From Sorangium cellulosum (lineage in GTDB: Bacteria > Myxococcota_A > Polyangia > Polyangiales > Polyangiaceae), in the NCBI RefSeq assembly GCF_002950945.1, contig NZ_CP012673.1, forward strand, positions 8,694,501 through 8,758,500: a stretch of 64,000 bases of DNA, read 5' to 3'. The notes below the pieces were generated by a model, which worked only from the letters and a program-made list of their open reading frames with translations, was not told the origin of the DNA and did not search any database. How positions within the stretch are numbered: the first letter of the stretch is position 1; each line of letters starts with the position of its first letter. A program made the translations under genes and the position numbers. This document shows, piece after piece, positions 1-8,258 of the stretch.

Positions 1-2
1 AC

Positions 3-632
3 GCGGACGGGATCCCGGACGACCGGGACAAGTGCCCGAAGCAGCCGGAAAACCTGAACGGAGTCGAGGACCTGGACGGCTGCCCGGACCGCGGCGCGAG
101 CCTGGTGCAGGTCGGCGAGGAGGAGATCAAGATCCTCCAGCGGATCGAGTTCGCGATCAACAGCGACAAGATCCAGGGCGCGCAGAGCTTCGCGGTGCTC
201 GACGCGGTGGTCTCCGCGCTGAAGCTCCACCCGGAGATCTTCAAGGTCGAGGTGGCAGGACACACCGACAACGCGGGGCCAGCGGACATGAACCGCGCGC
301 TGTCGCAGAAGCGCGCCGAGGCCGTGGTTGCCTACCTCGCGACGAAGGGCATCGACCCGAAGCAGCTCGTGGCCAAGGGCTACGGCCCGGACAGGCCGAT
401 CGACGACAACAAGAGCGCGAACGGGCGCCAGAAGAACCGGCGGGTCGAGTTCGTCATCCTGCACTCGGTGAAGAAGCCGCAGCAGGCGGCGGACGATCCG
501 GCGCCGGCCGCGCCTGCGCCGGCCGCGCCCACCTCGGGCGCACCTGCGCCGGCCGCAGCTGCGCCGGCCGCTCCCACGCCTGCGCCGGCCACACCTGCGC
601 CGGCCGCGCCTTCACAGCCGACGAAGCCCTGA
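3..632 (+). CDS. OmpA-family outer-membrane protein, C-terminal part
   Basis: The frame is already open at the left edge, so only the last ~209 residues are present. It starts in Asp-rich thrombospondin type-3-like calcium repeats (DGIPDDRDKCP, then DLDGCPD) and continues into an OmpA/MotB peptidoglycan-binding domain, recognised from VAGHTDNAG, the SQKRAEAVVAYL helix and the closing NGRQKNRRVEFVI. The last ~40 residues are a low-complexity Ala-Pro tail coded by imperfect repeats of cctgcgccggcc. TSP3 plus OmpA is the usual build of large myxobacterial porin-like anchors that bind the cell wall through the C-terminal domain. The next gene is also OmpA-type, so the pair may act together in the envelope. 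The beta-barrel part lies outside the window. Confidence 0.85.
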   Translation, partial: ADGIPDDRDKCPKQPENLNGVEDLDGCPDRGASLVQVGEEEIKILQRIEFAINSDKIQGAQSFAVLDAVVSALKLHPEIFKVEVAGHTDNAGPADMNRALSQKRAEAVVAYLATKGIDPKQLVAKGYGPDRPIDDNKSANGRQKNRRVEFVILHSVKKPQQAADDPAPAAPAPAAPTSGAPAPAAAAPAAPTPAPATPAPAAPSQPTKP

Positions 633-641
633 TCCGCCCGT

Positions 642-664
642 CCCTGCGGTCCGCGGCCGCAGGG
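642..664. terminator. GC-rich stem-loop after the first OmpA gene
   Basis: CCCTGCGG (642-649) pairs perfectly with CCGCAGGG (657-664) around a 7-base loop, 10 bases after the stop codon at 632. No T-run follows, so it could be a terminator or a mRNA-stabilising stem between the two OmpA genes. Confidence 0.4.
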
Positions 665-768
665 GACGGCCGGCGCTCGCCGTCCTCCCCTCTGGATCTC
701 TCGCCCGAGCTGAGCGAGGCTGCCGCCCGCACATCCCGCTCCGCCTCGGAGCCATGGAGAAAGCGCTC

Positions 769-1560
769 ATGAAACGGACACTCATTGCACTGACCCTCGG
801 CCTCTCGTCGCTGCTGGCGGCGGGCTGCGGCCACTCCGAGCAGGAGTGGAAGGCGCAGCTCGCCAAGTACAACGACCTCCAGAACCGGAGCCAGAAGAGG
901 GAAGCCGATCTCGAGAAGGAACTCGCCGCGGCGAAGCAGCGCGTCGAGGAGCTCGAGAAGCAGCTCGCGGACCAGGGCGCCGACATCTCGAAGATGAGCT
1001 CGACGCTCGAGGACCGCGAGAAGGCGCTGGCGGAGTACAAGGCCCGCGCAAAGCAGCTCGAGGCGATCCAGGCGCGGTTCGACCTGCTCCGGAAGAAGCT
1101 CGAGGAGCTGGTCAAGCTCGGCCTGGAGGTCCAGGTCCGCAGGAACCGGATGGTCATCTCGCTGCCCGGAGACGTGCTGTTCGACTCGGGCAAGGACACC
1201 CTGCGCAAGGACGGCCAGGAGATCCTGAAGAAGATCGCGGACGTCATCCGCGGCGACAAGTCGCTGGCCAACCGCGACTACCAGGTCGCGGGGCACACCG
1301 ACAGCCAGCCGTACAAGAACGGGCCGTTCCACGACAACTGGGGGCTGTCGCTGATGCGCGCCCGGGCGGTGCTGCTCTTCCTGATCGGGAAGGAGGGGCA
1401 GCTGCCGACGAGGCACTGGAGCGCGGCGGGGTTCGCGGACACGGATCCGATCGCCCAGAACACCACGCCGCAGGGGATGCAGAAGAACCGGCGGTGCGAC
1501 CTGGTCGTCCTGCCGGACGTGGACGAAATGCTGGACCTCACGAAGCTCGCCGGCAAGTAA
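769..1560 (+). CDS. OmpA-family lipoprotein with coiled coil
   Basis: 263 residues. The ATG at 769 is preferred over the in-frame ATG at 754: GGAGAAAG sits just before it, and the product then starts MKRTLIALTLGL, a clean lipoprotein signal ending in the lipobox LAAGC. Residues ~25-110 are heptad-rich and charged (DLEKELAAAKQRVEELEKQL), a predicted coiled coil. The C-terminal ~130 residues form an OmpA/MotB domain (VAGHTDSQPY, LSLMRARAVL, NRRCDLVVLP). Expected role: an outer-membrane lipoprotein that binds peptidoglycan through the OmpA domain, the coiled coil acting as a periplasmic spacer. It follows another OmpA-type gene on the same strand by 136 bp. Confidence 0.88.
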   Translation: MKRTLIALTLGLSSLLAAGCGHSEQEWKAQLAKYNDLQNRSQKREADLEKELAAAKQRVEELEKQLADQGADISKMSSTLEDREKALAEYKARAKQLEAIQARFDLLRKKLEELVKLGLEVQVRRNRMVISLPGDVLFDSGKDTLRKDGQEILKKIADVIRGDKSLANRDYQVAGHTDSQPYKNGPFHDNWGLSLMRARAVLLFLIGKEGQLPTRHWSAAGFADTDPIAQNTTPQGMQKNRRCDLVVLPDVDEMLDLTKLAGK

Positions 1561-1850
1561 CGGCGGGGCGGGGTTCCAAGCGGGACGTGCCGGCGGGGGG
1601 CTCTGCGCGGCGGGGGCGGGTAGGCGCTGGCCATCCACCGAGGCGGGGGGCGAGGAGCTTGCGCTGGGAACACCGCCCGGCATGTCTCCCGCCGGGCCAC
1701 GCCAGCTGGGACGTTATGGTGCGCGCCCAAGCTGTCATGGAATCGCCTGCTAACCATCGCGAAGTATCATAGCGAGATCCGCGGCCGGCGAACCGACGCA
1801 ACCGGGATCACGGCTGGCGGCCAGCCGCGCGGCTACCTACACTCGCCGCG

Positions 1851-3400
1851 ATGTCTCGCTGGTTCAACACCGCAGGCCCGTGCAATCCGGCCGACCACTA
1901 CATGCTTCCCCCGGAAGAGCGCCTTCCTTCGGTGCGCGATCTCATCGATCGCAAGGCATATTTCGTCCTGCATGCCCCGCGGCAGATCGGCAAGACAACC
2001 TCGCTGCTCACGCTTGCCCAGGCGCTCACGCGGGAAGGGCGCCACGTGGCGGTCCTCGTGTCCGCGGAGGTCGGCGCCCCGTTCCCGGACGACCCCGGCG
2101 CGGCGGAGCTCGCCTTGCTCGCGGAGTGGCGCCGCTTCGCGGCCTGGCAGCTCCCCGCCGAGCTGCAACCCCCGCCGTTCCCGGACGCGCCCGCCGGACA
2201 GCGCATCGCGGCTGCTCTCGGCGCCTGGTCCCAGGCCGCGCCGCGTCCGCTCGTCCTCTTCGTCGACGAGATCGACGCCCTGCGCGACATGACGCTGGTC
2301 TCCGCCCTGCGGCAGATCCGCAGCGGGTACGCGAGCCGCCCGCATGGCTTCCCGCACGCGCTGGCTCTCATCGGTCTGCGGGATGTTCGAGACTACAAGG
2401 TCGCGTCGGGCGGCAGCGATCGGCTCGGGACTTCCAGCCCGTTCAACATCAAGGTCGAGTCGCTCACGCTGCGCAACTTCACGCGCGACGAGGTCGCCGC
2501 GCTCTACGCCCAGCACACCGCGGACACGGGTCAGATCTTCCAGCCGGACGCCGTGAACCGCGCCTTCGAGCTCACGCAGGGCCAGCCGTGGCTCGTCAAT
2601 GCGCTCGCCCGCCAGCTCGTCGAGGTCATCGTCACGGACCGGGCACTGCCCATCACGGCCGCGGACGTCGAGCGCGCCAAGGAGATCCTCATCGAGCGGC
2701 AGGACACGCACCTCGACAGCCTGGTCGACCGCCTGCGTGAGCCGCGCATCCGGGCTGTGATCGAGCCCATGCTCGCCGGCACCGGGCTGCCCAGCATCCC
2801 TGCGGACGACCTCCGCTTTACCGTTGACCTCGGCCTCGTGCGTATGACCGCGGAGGGTGGCCTCGACGTGGCCAATCCCATCTACCGTGAGATCATCGTT
2901 CGTGAGCTCGCGTTTCCGGTCCGCGCTTCCCTCCCCCAGATCAAGGCCACGTGGCTCACCGACGACGGCCGCCTCGACGCGGATCGCCTGCTCGATGCCT
3001 TCGTCTCCTTCTGGCGCCAGCACGGCGAGCTCCTCCTCGGCGCCCCCCCTACCACGAGATCGCGCCTCACCTCGTGGTCATGGCCTTCCTTCACCGCGTC
3101 GTGAACGGCGGCGGCTCCGTCGACCGCGAGTACGCCATCGGCCGGGGCAGGATGGACCTCTGCGTCCGTTATGCCGGCGAGACGCTCGCCATCGAGCTCA
3201 AGGTCTGGCGCGACGGCCGCCCGGACCCCCTGGCCGAGGGGCTCGCCCAGCTCGACGAGTACCTCGCCGGCCTCCCCCTCGATCGCGGCTGGCTCATCCT
3301 CTTCGATCAGCGCTCTGGCCAGCCCCCCATCGCAGAGCGCACGCGCCGCGAACAAGCGTCGACCCCCGCCGGCCGTGAGATCGCCGTGATCCGCGCCTGA
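1851..3400 (+). pseudogene. AAA ATPase with PD-(D/E)XK nuclease-like C-terminus, split by a frameshift
   Basis: The first frame (1851-3104) codes an AAA-type NTPase: Walker A APRQIGKTTSL near residue 45, Walker B VLFVDEIDAL near residue 137, then a helical lid. The homologous protein then jumps to the next frame: after FWRQHGELLLGA the natural continuation PPYHEIAPHLVVMAFL is read in the other frame and runs to the TGA at 3400. The jump falls in a run of seven C at 3043-3049; eight C would restore one frame of ~516 residues. The C-terminal part carries GRMDL and IELKVW, the D...ExK core of PD-(D/E)XK nucleases. This domain pair is common in multicopy families of large bacterial genomes; function is not established. 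It may be a true mutation, a sequencing error or slippage. Confidence 0.75.
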
Positions 3401-3463
3401 TTGTGGCCATCCTCAAGATCCCAGCCCGAAGAGGAGCCCCCTTCCTCCTGCAGCACGACGGTA

Positions 3464-3612
3464 GGCCCGAGGGGAGGGAGCTCGTCGCGCGGGGTGGGGG
3501 ATGGGCCGATGTCTGAGTCTGAACATGGCTCCTCCGGCTCGCCGGAGGGGCCATGTTCAGACGAGTTCGGCGGGGCCCCCACCCCGCGCGACGAGCTCCC
3601 TCCCCTCGGGCC
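3464..3612. repeat. Nested long inverted repeat between convergent genes
   Basis: A 37-bp arm (3464-3500) is repeated perfectly in inverse orientation at 3576-3612. Inside lies a second hairpin: 3517-3529 pairs with 3550-3562 perfectly, and the stem continues to 3537/3542 with a CTCG loop. The element sits between the stop of the ATPase gene (3400) and the stop of valS (3643), so a bidirectional terminator is one reading. The 37-bp perfect arm is much longer than termination needs, so a mobile or REP-like cassette is the other. Confidence 0.8.
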
Positions 3613-3642
3613 GATCAGCCCAGCCAGCCCCTCTTCCCTCCC

Positions 3643-6336
3643 CTACTCCGTCGCCGCCACCTCCCCCGCCCCGCCGCCCCCTCCCGCCGGCTCCACCTCG
3701 CACCGCACCACCTCGAACTCCGCGTTCCCGAGCTCCGCCCGCTCCACGAGCTCGTGCTCCCCCGCCCGCACCGCCGCCAGCACGTCCCCGAGCGCCGGCT
3801 TCAGCCGCCCCAGCGTCATCGCGTTCGCCCCCAGCGCCAGATCCGACACGACGCGCCCCACGCTCGCGCCCTTCTCTCCCTTCCGCTTGTTGACCGCCGA
3901 CATCGCCGCCGCCGCGACGTCCAGCAGCCCGGGATCCGACGGCGCCGCCACCTCCGCGAAATCGGACGCCCCCGGCCACGGCGCCCGGTGGATCGACGGG
4001 TGACCCGTCTCCTCCGCGTACACCCAGCGCCAGACCTCCTCGGTGATGTACGGCAGCATCGGCGCGAAGAGCCGGAGCAGCACGTTCAGCCCGAGCCGCA
4101 GCGCCGCCACCGCCGAGCCGCGCGCCGCCTCGCCCGCGCCGCCCTCGCCCCGCGCCCGCGCCTTCACGAGCTCCAGGTAGGCGTCGGTGAACCAGCGCCA
4201 GAAGAAATCCTCGGTGCGCTCCAGCGCCGCCGCGAACTCCTGCTCCTCGAACGCGCGCGTCGCCTCGGCCACCACGGCCGACAGCTTGTGCACGAACGCC
4301 CGGTCGAGCTCCTCCGAGATCGAGTGCACCTCCGCCGACTGGCTCAGCACGTACTTGCCCGCATTCCAGATCTTCGTGACGAGGCGCTTCCCGATCTTCA
4401 GCACCTTCTCGTCGAAGGCCGTGTCCGTGCCGAGCCGCGCGCTCGCCGACCAGTAACGGACCGCATCGGACGAGTACGTGTCGAGCAGGTGCATGGGCGT
4501 GACCACGTTGCCCTTGCTCTTCGACATCTTCTTGCGATCCGGATCCAGGATCCACCCCGAGATCGCGATCTGACGCCACGGGACCGACGCCTCGTGCAGC
4601 ATCGCCTTCGCGATCGTGTAGAACGCCCACGTCCTGATGATGTCGTGCGCCTGCGGCCGCAGATCGGCCGGGAACAGCCGCGCGTGGCGCTCCGGATCGC
4701 GCCTCCAGTGCGAGCTGATCTGGGGCGTGAGCGAGCTCGTGAACCACGTGTCGAAGACGTCCGACTCCGCCGTGAAGCCGCCCGGCCGGTCCCGCTGCGA
4801 CGCCTCGTACCCGGGCGGCACGTCGACCGTCGGATCGACCGGGAGCATCGCCGGCGTCGCGAGCAGCGGCCGGGCGTGATCGGGGTTGCCGTCCGCGTCG
4901 AGCGGGTACCAGACCGGGAACTGCACGCCGAAATAGCGCTGGCGGCTGATGCACCAGTCGCCCTGCAGCCCCTCGGTCCAGCTGCGGTACCGGTGGCGCA
5001 TGAAATCGGGGTGCCACGTGATCCGCTCGCCGTACTCCAGGAGCTCGGCCTTCTTGTCGGCGAGCCGGACGAACCACTGCCGCGTGGGGATGAACTCCAG
5101 CGGCTGGTCGCCCTTCTCGAAGAACTTCACCGCGCGCTCGATCGGCCTCGGCTCGCCGCGCAGCGCCGGGCCCGCGCCCGCCGCCGCCGCGTCGTCGCGG
5201 CGGAGCAGCTCGACCATCGCCGCGCGCGCCTGCTTGGCCGTCTTGCCCACGAGCGGCGCATAAGCCGCGTTCGCCGCGGCCGGATCGCGGCTCTCCCACT
5301 CGCCCTCCCCGAACGTCACCGGGACGACACGGCCGTTCTTGCCGAGCATCTGCCGGAGCGGCAGCCCCCGCTCCCGCCACCAGATCACGTCCGTCGCGTC
5401 GCCGAACGTGCAGACCATCAGGATGCCCGTGCCCTTCTCGCGATCGACGAGCGCGCTCGGGAAGATGGGCACCGGCGCGCGGAAGACGGGCGTCAGCGCG
5501 ACCTTGCCGAAGAGGTGCTGGTACCGCGGGTCCTCGGGGTGCGCCGTCACGCCGACACACGCGGCGAGCAGCTCCGGGCGCGTCGTGGCGATGACGAGCG
5601 CCTCGCCCGTCCCCTCCACCACGAACGCGATGTCGTGGAACGCGCCGGCCTGCGGGCGGTCCTCGACCTCCGCCTGGGCGACCGCGGTCTGGAAATCCAC
5701 GTCCCACATCGTCGGCGCGAAGACCGAGTAGAGGTGGCCCTTCTCGTGCAGATCCAGGAACGAGAGCTGCGCCGTCCGGCGGCAGTGGTCATCGATGGTC
5801 GCATACTCGTGCTGCCAGTCCACCGAGAGGCCCACCCGGCGGAAGAGCGCCTTGAACACCTGCTCGTCCTCGCGCGTGACCTTGTGGCAGAGCTCGATGA
5901 AGTTCGGCCGCGACACGACGCGCGGCGGCTCCTTCTTGATCACCTCCGGCGCCGCCGGAGGGAGCGTGAGGCCGCGCTCGTACGGCGTGCGGACGTCGGT
6001 GCGGACGTGGAAATAGTTCTGCACGCGCCGCTCCGTGGGCAGGCCGTTGTCGTCCCAGCCCATCGGGTAAAAGACGTTGAGCCCGCTCATCCGGCGCTGC
6101 CGGACGACGATGTCCGTGTGCGTGTAGCTGAAGACATGCCCGATGTGCAGCGAGCCCGAGGCGGTCGGCGGCGGCGTGTCGACCACGAAGGTCTGCTCGC
6201 GGGGGCGCGCCGGGTCGTAGCGGTACGTCCCGTCCGCCTCCCATACGTCGGCCAGGCGCTGCTCGGCAGCGGGCGCGTCGAAATGCTTCGGGAGCGTCGC
6301 GGGATCGATGGTGCGGAGCGTTTTCTTGGTCGTCAC
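3643..6336 (-). CDS. valS: Valyl-tRNA synthetase, archaeal-like (type 2)
   Basis: About 897 residues. It charges tRNA-Val with valine in the cytoplasm. Class I signatures are clear: GSLHIGHVFSYTHTD (HIGH box), KKMSKSKGNVVTP (KMSKS box) and the editing-domain segment ATTRPELLAACVGV. The active-site region reads YPMGWDDNGLPTERRV, the form found in archaeal-like ValRS (HAMAP type 2) rather than the GTDHAG form of E. coli. It also lacks the C-terminal coiled-coil arm typical of the E. coli type. I chose the GTG at 6336, preceded by AGGTGA; an in-frame ATG at 6384 would add 16 residues. It ends 30 bp from the nested hairpin. Confidence 0.93.
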   Translation of the reverse strand: MTTKKTLRTIDPATLPKHFDAPAAEQRLADVWEADGTYRYDPARPREQTFVVDTPPPTASGSLHIGHVFSYTHTDIVVRQRRMSGLNVFYPMGWDDNGLPTERRVQNYFHVRTDVRTPYERGLTLPPAAPEVIKKEPPRVVSRPNFIELCHKVTREDEQVFKALFRRVGLSVDWQHEYATIDDHCRRTAQLSFLDLHEKGHLYSVFAPTMWDVDFQTAVAQAEVEDRPQAGAFHDIAFVVEGTGEALVIATTRPELLAACVGVTAHPEDPRYQHLFGKVALTPVFRAPVPIFPSALVDREKGTGILMVCTFGDATDVIWWRERGLPLRQMLGKNGRVVPVTFGEGEWESRDPAAANAAYAPLVGKTAKQARAAMVELLRRDDAAAAGAGPALRGEPRPIERAVKFFEKGDQPLEFIPTRQWFVRLADKKAELLEYGERITWHPDFMRHRYRSWTEGLQGDWCISRQRYFGVQFPVWYPLDADGNPDHARPLLATPAMLPVDPTVDVPPGYEASQRDRPGGFTAESDVFDTWFTSSLTPQISSHWRRDPERHARLFPADLRPQAHDIIRTWAFYTIAKAMLHEASVPWRQIAISGWILDPDRKKMSKSKGNVVTPMHLLDTYSSDAVRYWSASARLGTDTAFDEKVLKIGKRLVTKIWNAGKYVLSQSAEVHSISEELDRAFVHKLSAVVAEATRAFEEQEFAAALERTEDFFWRWFTDAYLELVKARARGEGGAGEAARGSAVAALRLGLNVLLRLFAPMLPYITEEVWRWVYAEETGHPSIHRAPWPGASDFAEVAAPSDPGLLDVAAAAMSAVNKRKGEKGASVGRVVSDLALGANAMTLGRLKPALGDVLAAVRAGEHELVERAELGNAEFEVVRCEVEPAGGGGGAGEVAATE

Positions 6337-6449
6337 GTGGTCACCTGCCGAGCGGACCCCGCAGGAAACGCGCGGGGGCGGCATCCTACGTCGTCCCCCG
6401 GACGCCGCTCAAGACGCGGCGCGCAGGGTCGCTGCGGCGCTCGTGACGG

Positions 6450-6968
6450 TCACAGAGGCTGGACGGTGGCGCTCCCGTCGTCGGTCCGGAAGACGAGCTT
6501 CCGGCCCTGGCCGCCGCCCGTGTCCTCCTGGAGGATGCGGATCCCGGCGGTGCGCAGCAGCGCCATCCCGACGTCCACGTTCTGCTGCCCGAGCGGCGAC
6601 GCCCGCTCGCGGAAGGCGGAGATCATGCACGCGCCGCCGACGATGCGGGCCTGGAGCGAGCGGGTCGTGACGCCGAGCGCGACGAGCCGCTCCAGGAGCA
6701 GCGGAAAGGCGGAGTCACCGAAACGTCCGGAGGCGAGCTCCGGATCGGGACAGCGGGGGAGCAGGTAGTGGCTGATGCCACCCACACGGAGCGTCGGCTC
6801 CCAGAGGCAGATGGCGACGCTCGAGCCGACGATGGTGGTGATGGTCGTCGGCTCGCTCGCGGCGAAGACGTTGCCCGCCGTGAGGTAATGCGACTGCGGG
6901 CCGCTCGGGATCACGCTGAGCCGCTGGCCGACGGCGGCACGCCGCGGCGATGGGGAATGCTTGAGCAT
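6450..6968 (-). CDS. cheD: CheD-like chemoreceptor glutamine deamidase, catalytic Cys replaced by Ser
   Basis: 172 residues. CheD proteins deamidate glutamines on methyl-accepting chemotaxis receptors and bind CheC. The family core is present: TITTIVGSSVAICLWE (residues ~42-57), GGISHYLLPR with the active-site His67, and QARIVGGACM. The nucleophile of characterised CheD is the Cys of a G-S-C motif, with Thr six residues before; here the Thr (44) and His (67) are kept but the Cys position is Ser50 (AGC on the coding strand). A Cys four residues later (Cys54) is also common in active CheD and is probably not the nucleophile. The gene may code a binding-only or slower enzyme. No other che genes are in the window. 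Confidence 0.82.
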   Translation of the reverse strand: MLKHSPSPRRAAVGQRLSVIPSGPQSHYLTAGNVFAASEPTTITTIVGSSVAICLWEPTLRVGGISHYLLPRCPDPELASGRFGDSAFPLLLERLVALGVTTRSLQARIVGGACMISAFRERASPLGQQNVDVGMALLRTAGIRILQEDTGGGQGRKLVFRTDDGSATVQPL

Positions 6969-6970
6969 CG

Positions 6971-7153
6971 TCAGGAGACTCCCAGCATGCTCGGGCGCCT
7001 CCCCACGGCGGCGGACAACCTCTCGAACGATTCGAGCGGGACGATCGTTTCCACGACGAGGCCCGCGCCGCCGCCCGGACGGGCGCAGTCCACCTCACGC
7101 GTCCGCGGGGGGAGAAGCCGCCGGCCAGCGAGGATCTTCTTCCGAGTCATCAT
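6971..7153 (-). CDS. Small protein upstream of cheD
   Basis: 60 residues, starting at one of two consecutive ATGs (7153 or 7150) directly after an excellent ribosome-binding site (AGGGAGGTG on the minus strand). The product starts MTRKKILAGRRLL and is basic at its N-terminus. It ends two bases before the cheD start, so the two are likely co-transcribed and coupled. No domain is recognised. The strong ribosome site and spacing support a real gene; function is unknown. Confidence 0.5.
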   Translation of the reverse strand: MMTRKKILAGRRLLPPRTREVDCARPGGGAGLVVETIVPLESFERLSAAVGRRPSMLGVS

Positions 7154-7260
7154 CACCTCCCTGCGGACACAGAAGGCGCTGGAGCCCTCGCATGCACCCG
7201 CCGCGTGGCCGCCCAGGCTTCACCCAGCGCCTGCGCGCCGAGCTTGTCCAGGGTGCGTGT

Positions 7261-7288
7261 AATGTAGGATCCCGGTACGATTCATCAA
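7261..7288 (-). promoter_or_regulatory. Candidate sigma-70 type promoter for the small ORF-cheD pair
   Basis: On the minus strand, TTGATG (complement of 7283-7288) and TACATT (complement of 7261-7266) are separated by 16 bp. They lie ~100 bp upstream of the small gene in a locally AT-richer stretch. Consensus match only. Confidence 0.4.
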
Positions 7289-7523
7289 GCAGAAACCGCA
7301 TTGATAAAAACCGCGGACCTGCCGAGCATTTCGCTCAGGATTCTCCTGCCCCTCTTGCAATGAAATGCCGGAAGGAGATCCCCTTCGCGGGCTCATCCGT
7401 CTGGCCAGAAGGTATGCAGAAGGACTGGACGGCGTGAACGGACGCTCGGCGACCGCGGTGTGCCGCGACCGCGGTGAGGGCCGGGAGGTCGCGGGCCGAG
7501 GCGGACTCTCGAGCAGGGGGAGC

Positions 7524-8258
7524 TCAGTCGTAACGCTCGACGTGGACGTGCTTGCGGGGAACGCCGAGCTCGTTGCGGGCGAGCTCGCGAACGGACGACA
7601 CCATGCGATCGAGACCGCAGATGAAGACGTGCGGGGCCGGATCGCCGCTCGCCGCGGCGAGCTCCCGGTAGAGCGCGGGGACGTGGGCCTGCACGTACCC
7701 GCGGCGGCCGGGCCACGCGGGGGCGCCGCGCGAGAGCGTGATCTCGTAGCGGATCCGGTCCGAGCTGCGCGCGAGCGCCTCGAGCTCCTCGCGATAGATG
7801 ATGTCCTCCTCGAAGCGGGCGCCGAACAGGATCCACAGGTGGGGGGCCGCGCCCGCGCGCAGCGACGCGTGCAGCATGCTCCGGAGCGGCGTGACCCCGG
7901 TGCCGGTGGCCACGAACAGCGACGGGGCCGGATCGCCTGGGTCGCGGGTGAAGAGGCCGTGCGGGCCGATGGCGCGGAGGGTCGCGCCCGGCGCGAGCTG
8001 GTGCAGGAGCTCCGAGCCGGCGCCGCCCTCGACGCGCGTGACCGCCAGGTCGAAGCGCGGCGAGCCGTCGGGCGCGGACGCGATCGAGTAGGCGCGCTTC
8101 ACCTCGCCCGACGGGAGCGGCAGCACCAGATTGACCCACTGGCCGGGCTGGAAGTGGAATGCCCTCGCGTCGGTGCGCTCGAACGAGAGCTCGCGCACGA
8201 AAGGGCTGAGCGGCCGCGCGGCGACCAGGCGGGCTTCGAACGGTTCGGCGTGGATCAT
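7524..8258 (-). CDS. Ferredoxin-NADP reductase-family flavoprotein
   Basis: 244 residues from the ATG at 8258. The N-terminal half is an FAD-binding beta-barrel (QPGQWVNLVLPL, then KRAYSIASAP, the RxYS FAD motif). The C-terminal half is an NAD(P)-binding domain (LFVATGTGVTPLRSML; HVFICGLDRMVSSV; C-terminal HVHVERYD). It would pass electrons between NAD(P)H and a ferredoxin, flavodoxin or similar carrier. It has no ferredoxin domain of its own. P450 genes lie 1.4 kb away on the other strand, so it could serve as their reductase, but nothing in the sequence proves that link. Confidence 0.85.
   Translation of the reverse strand: MIHAEPFEARLVAARPLSPFVRELSFERTDARAFHFQPGQWVNLVLPLPSGEVKRAYSIASAPDGSPRFDLAVTRVEGGAGSELLHQLAPGATLRAIGPHGLFTRDPGDPAPSLFVATGTGVTPLRSMLHASLRAGAAPHLWILFGARFEEDIIYREELEALARSSDRIRYEITLSRGAPAWPGRRGYVQAHVPALYRELAAASGDPAPHVFICGLDRMVSSVRELARNELGVPRKHVHVERYD

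Noticed and set aside
3553..6768. Long plus-strand open frame opposite valS
   Set aside because: Shadow frame; low-complexity Arg/His/Pro sequence without motifs, while the minus strand encodes a full ValRS.
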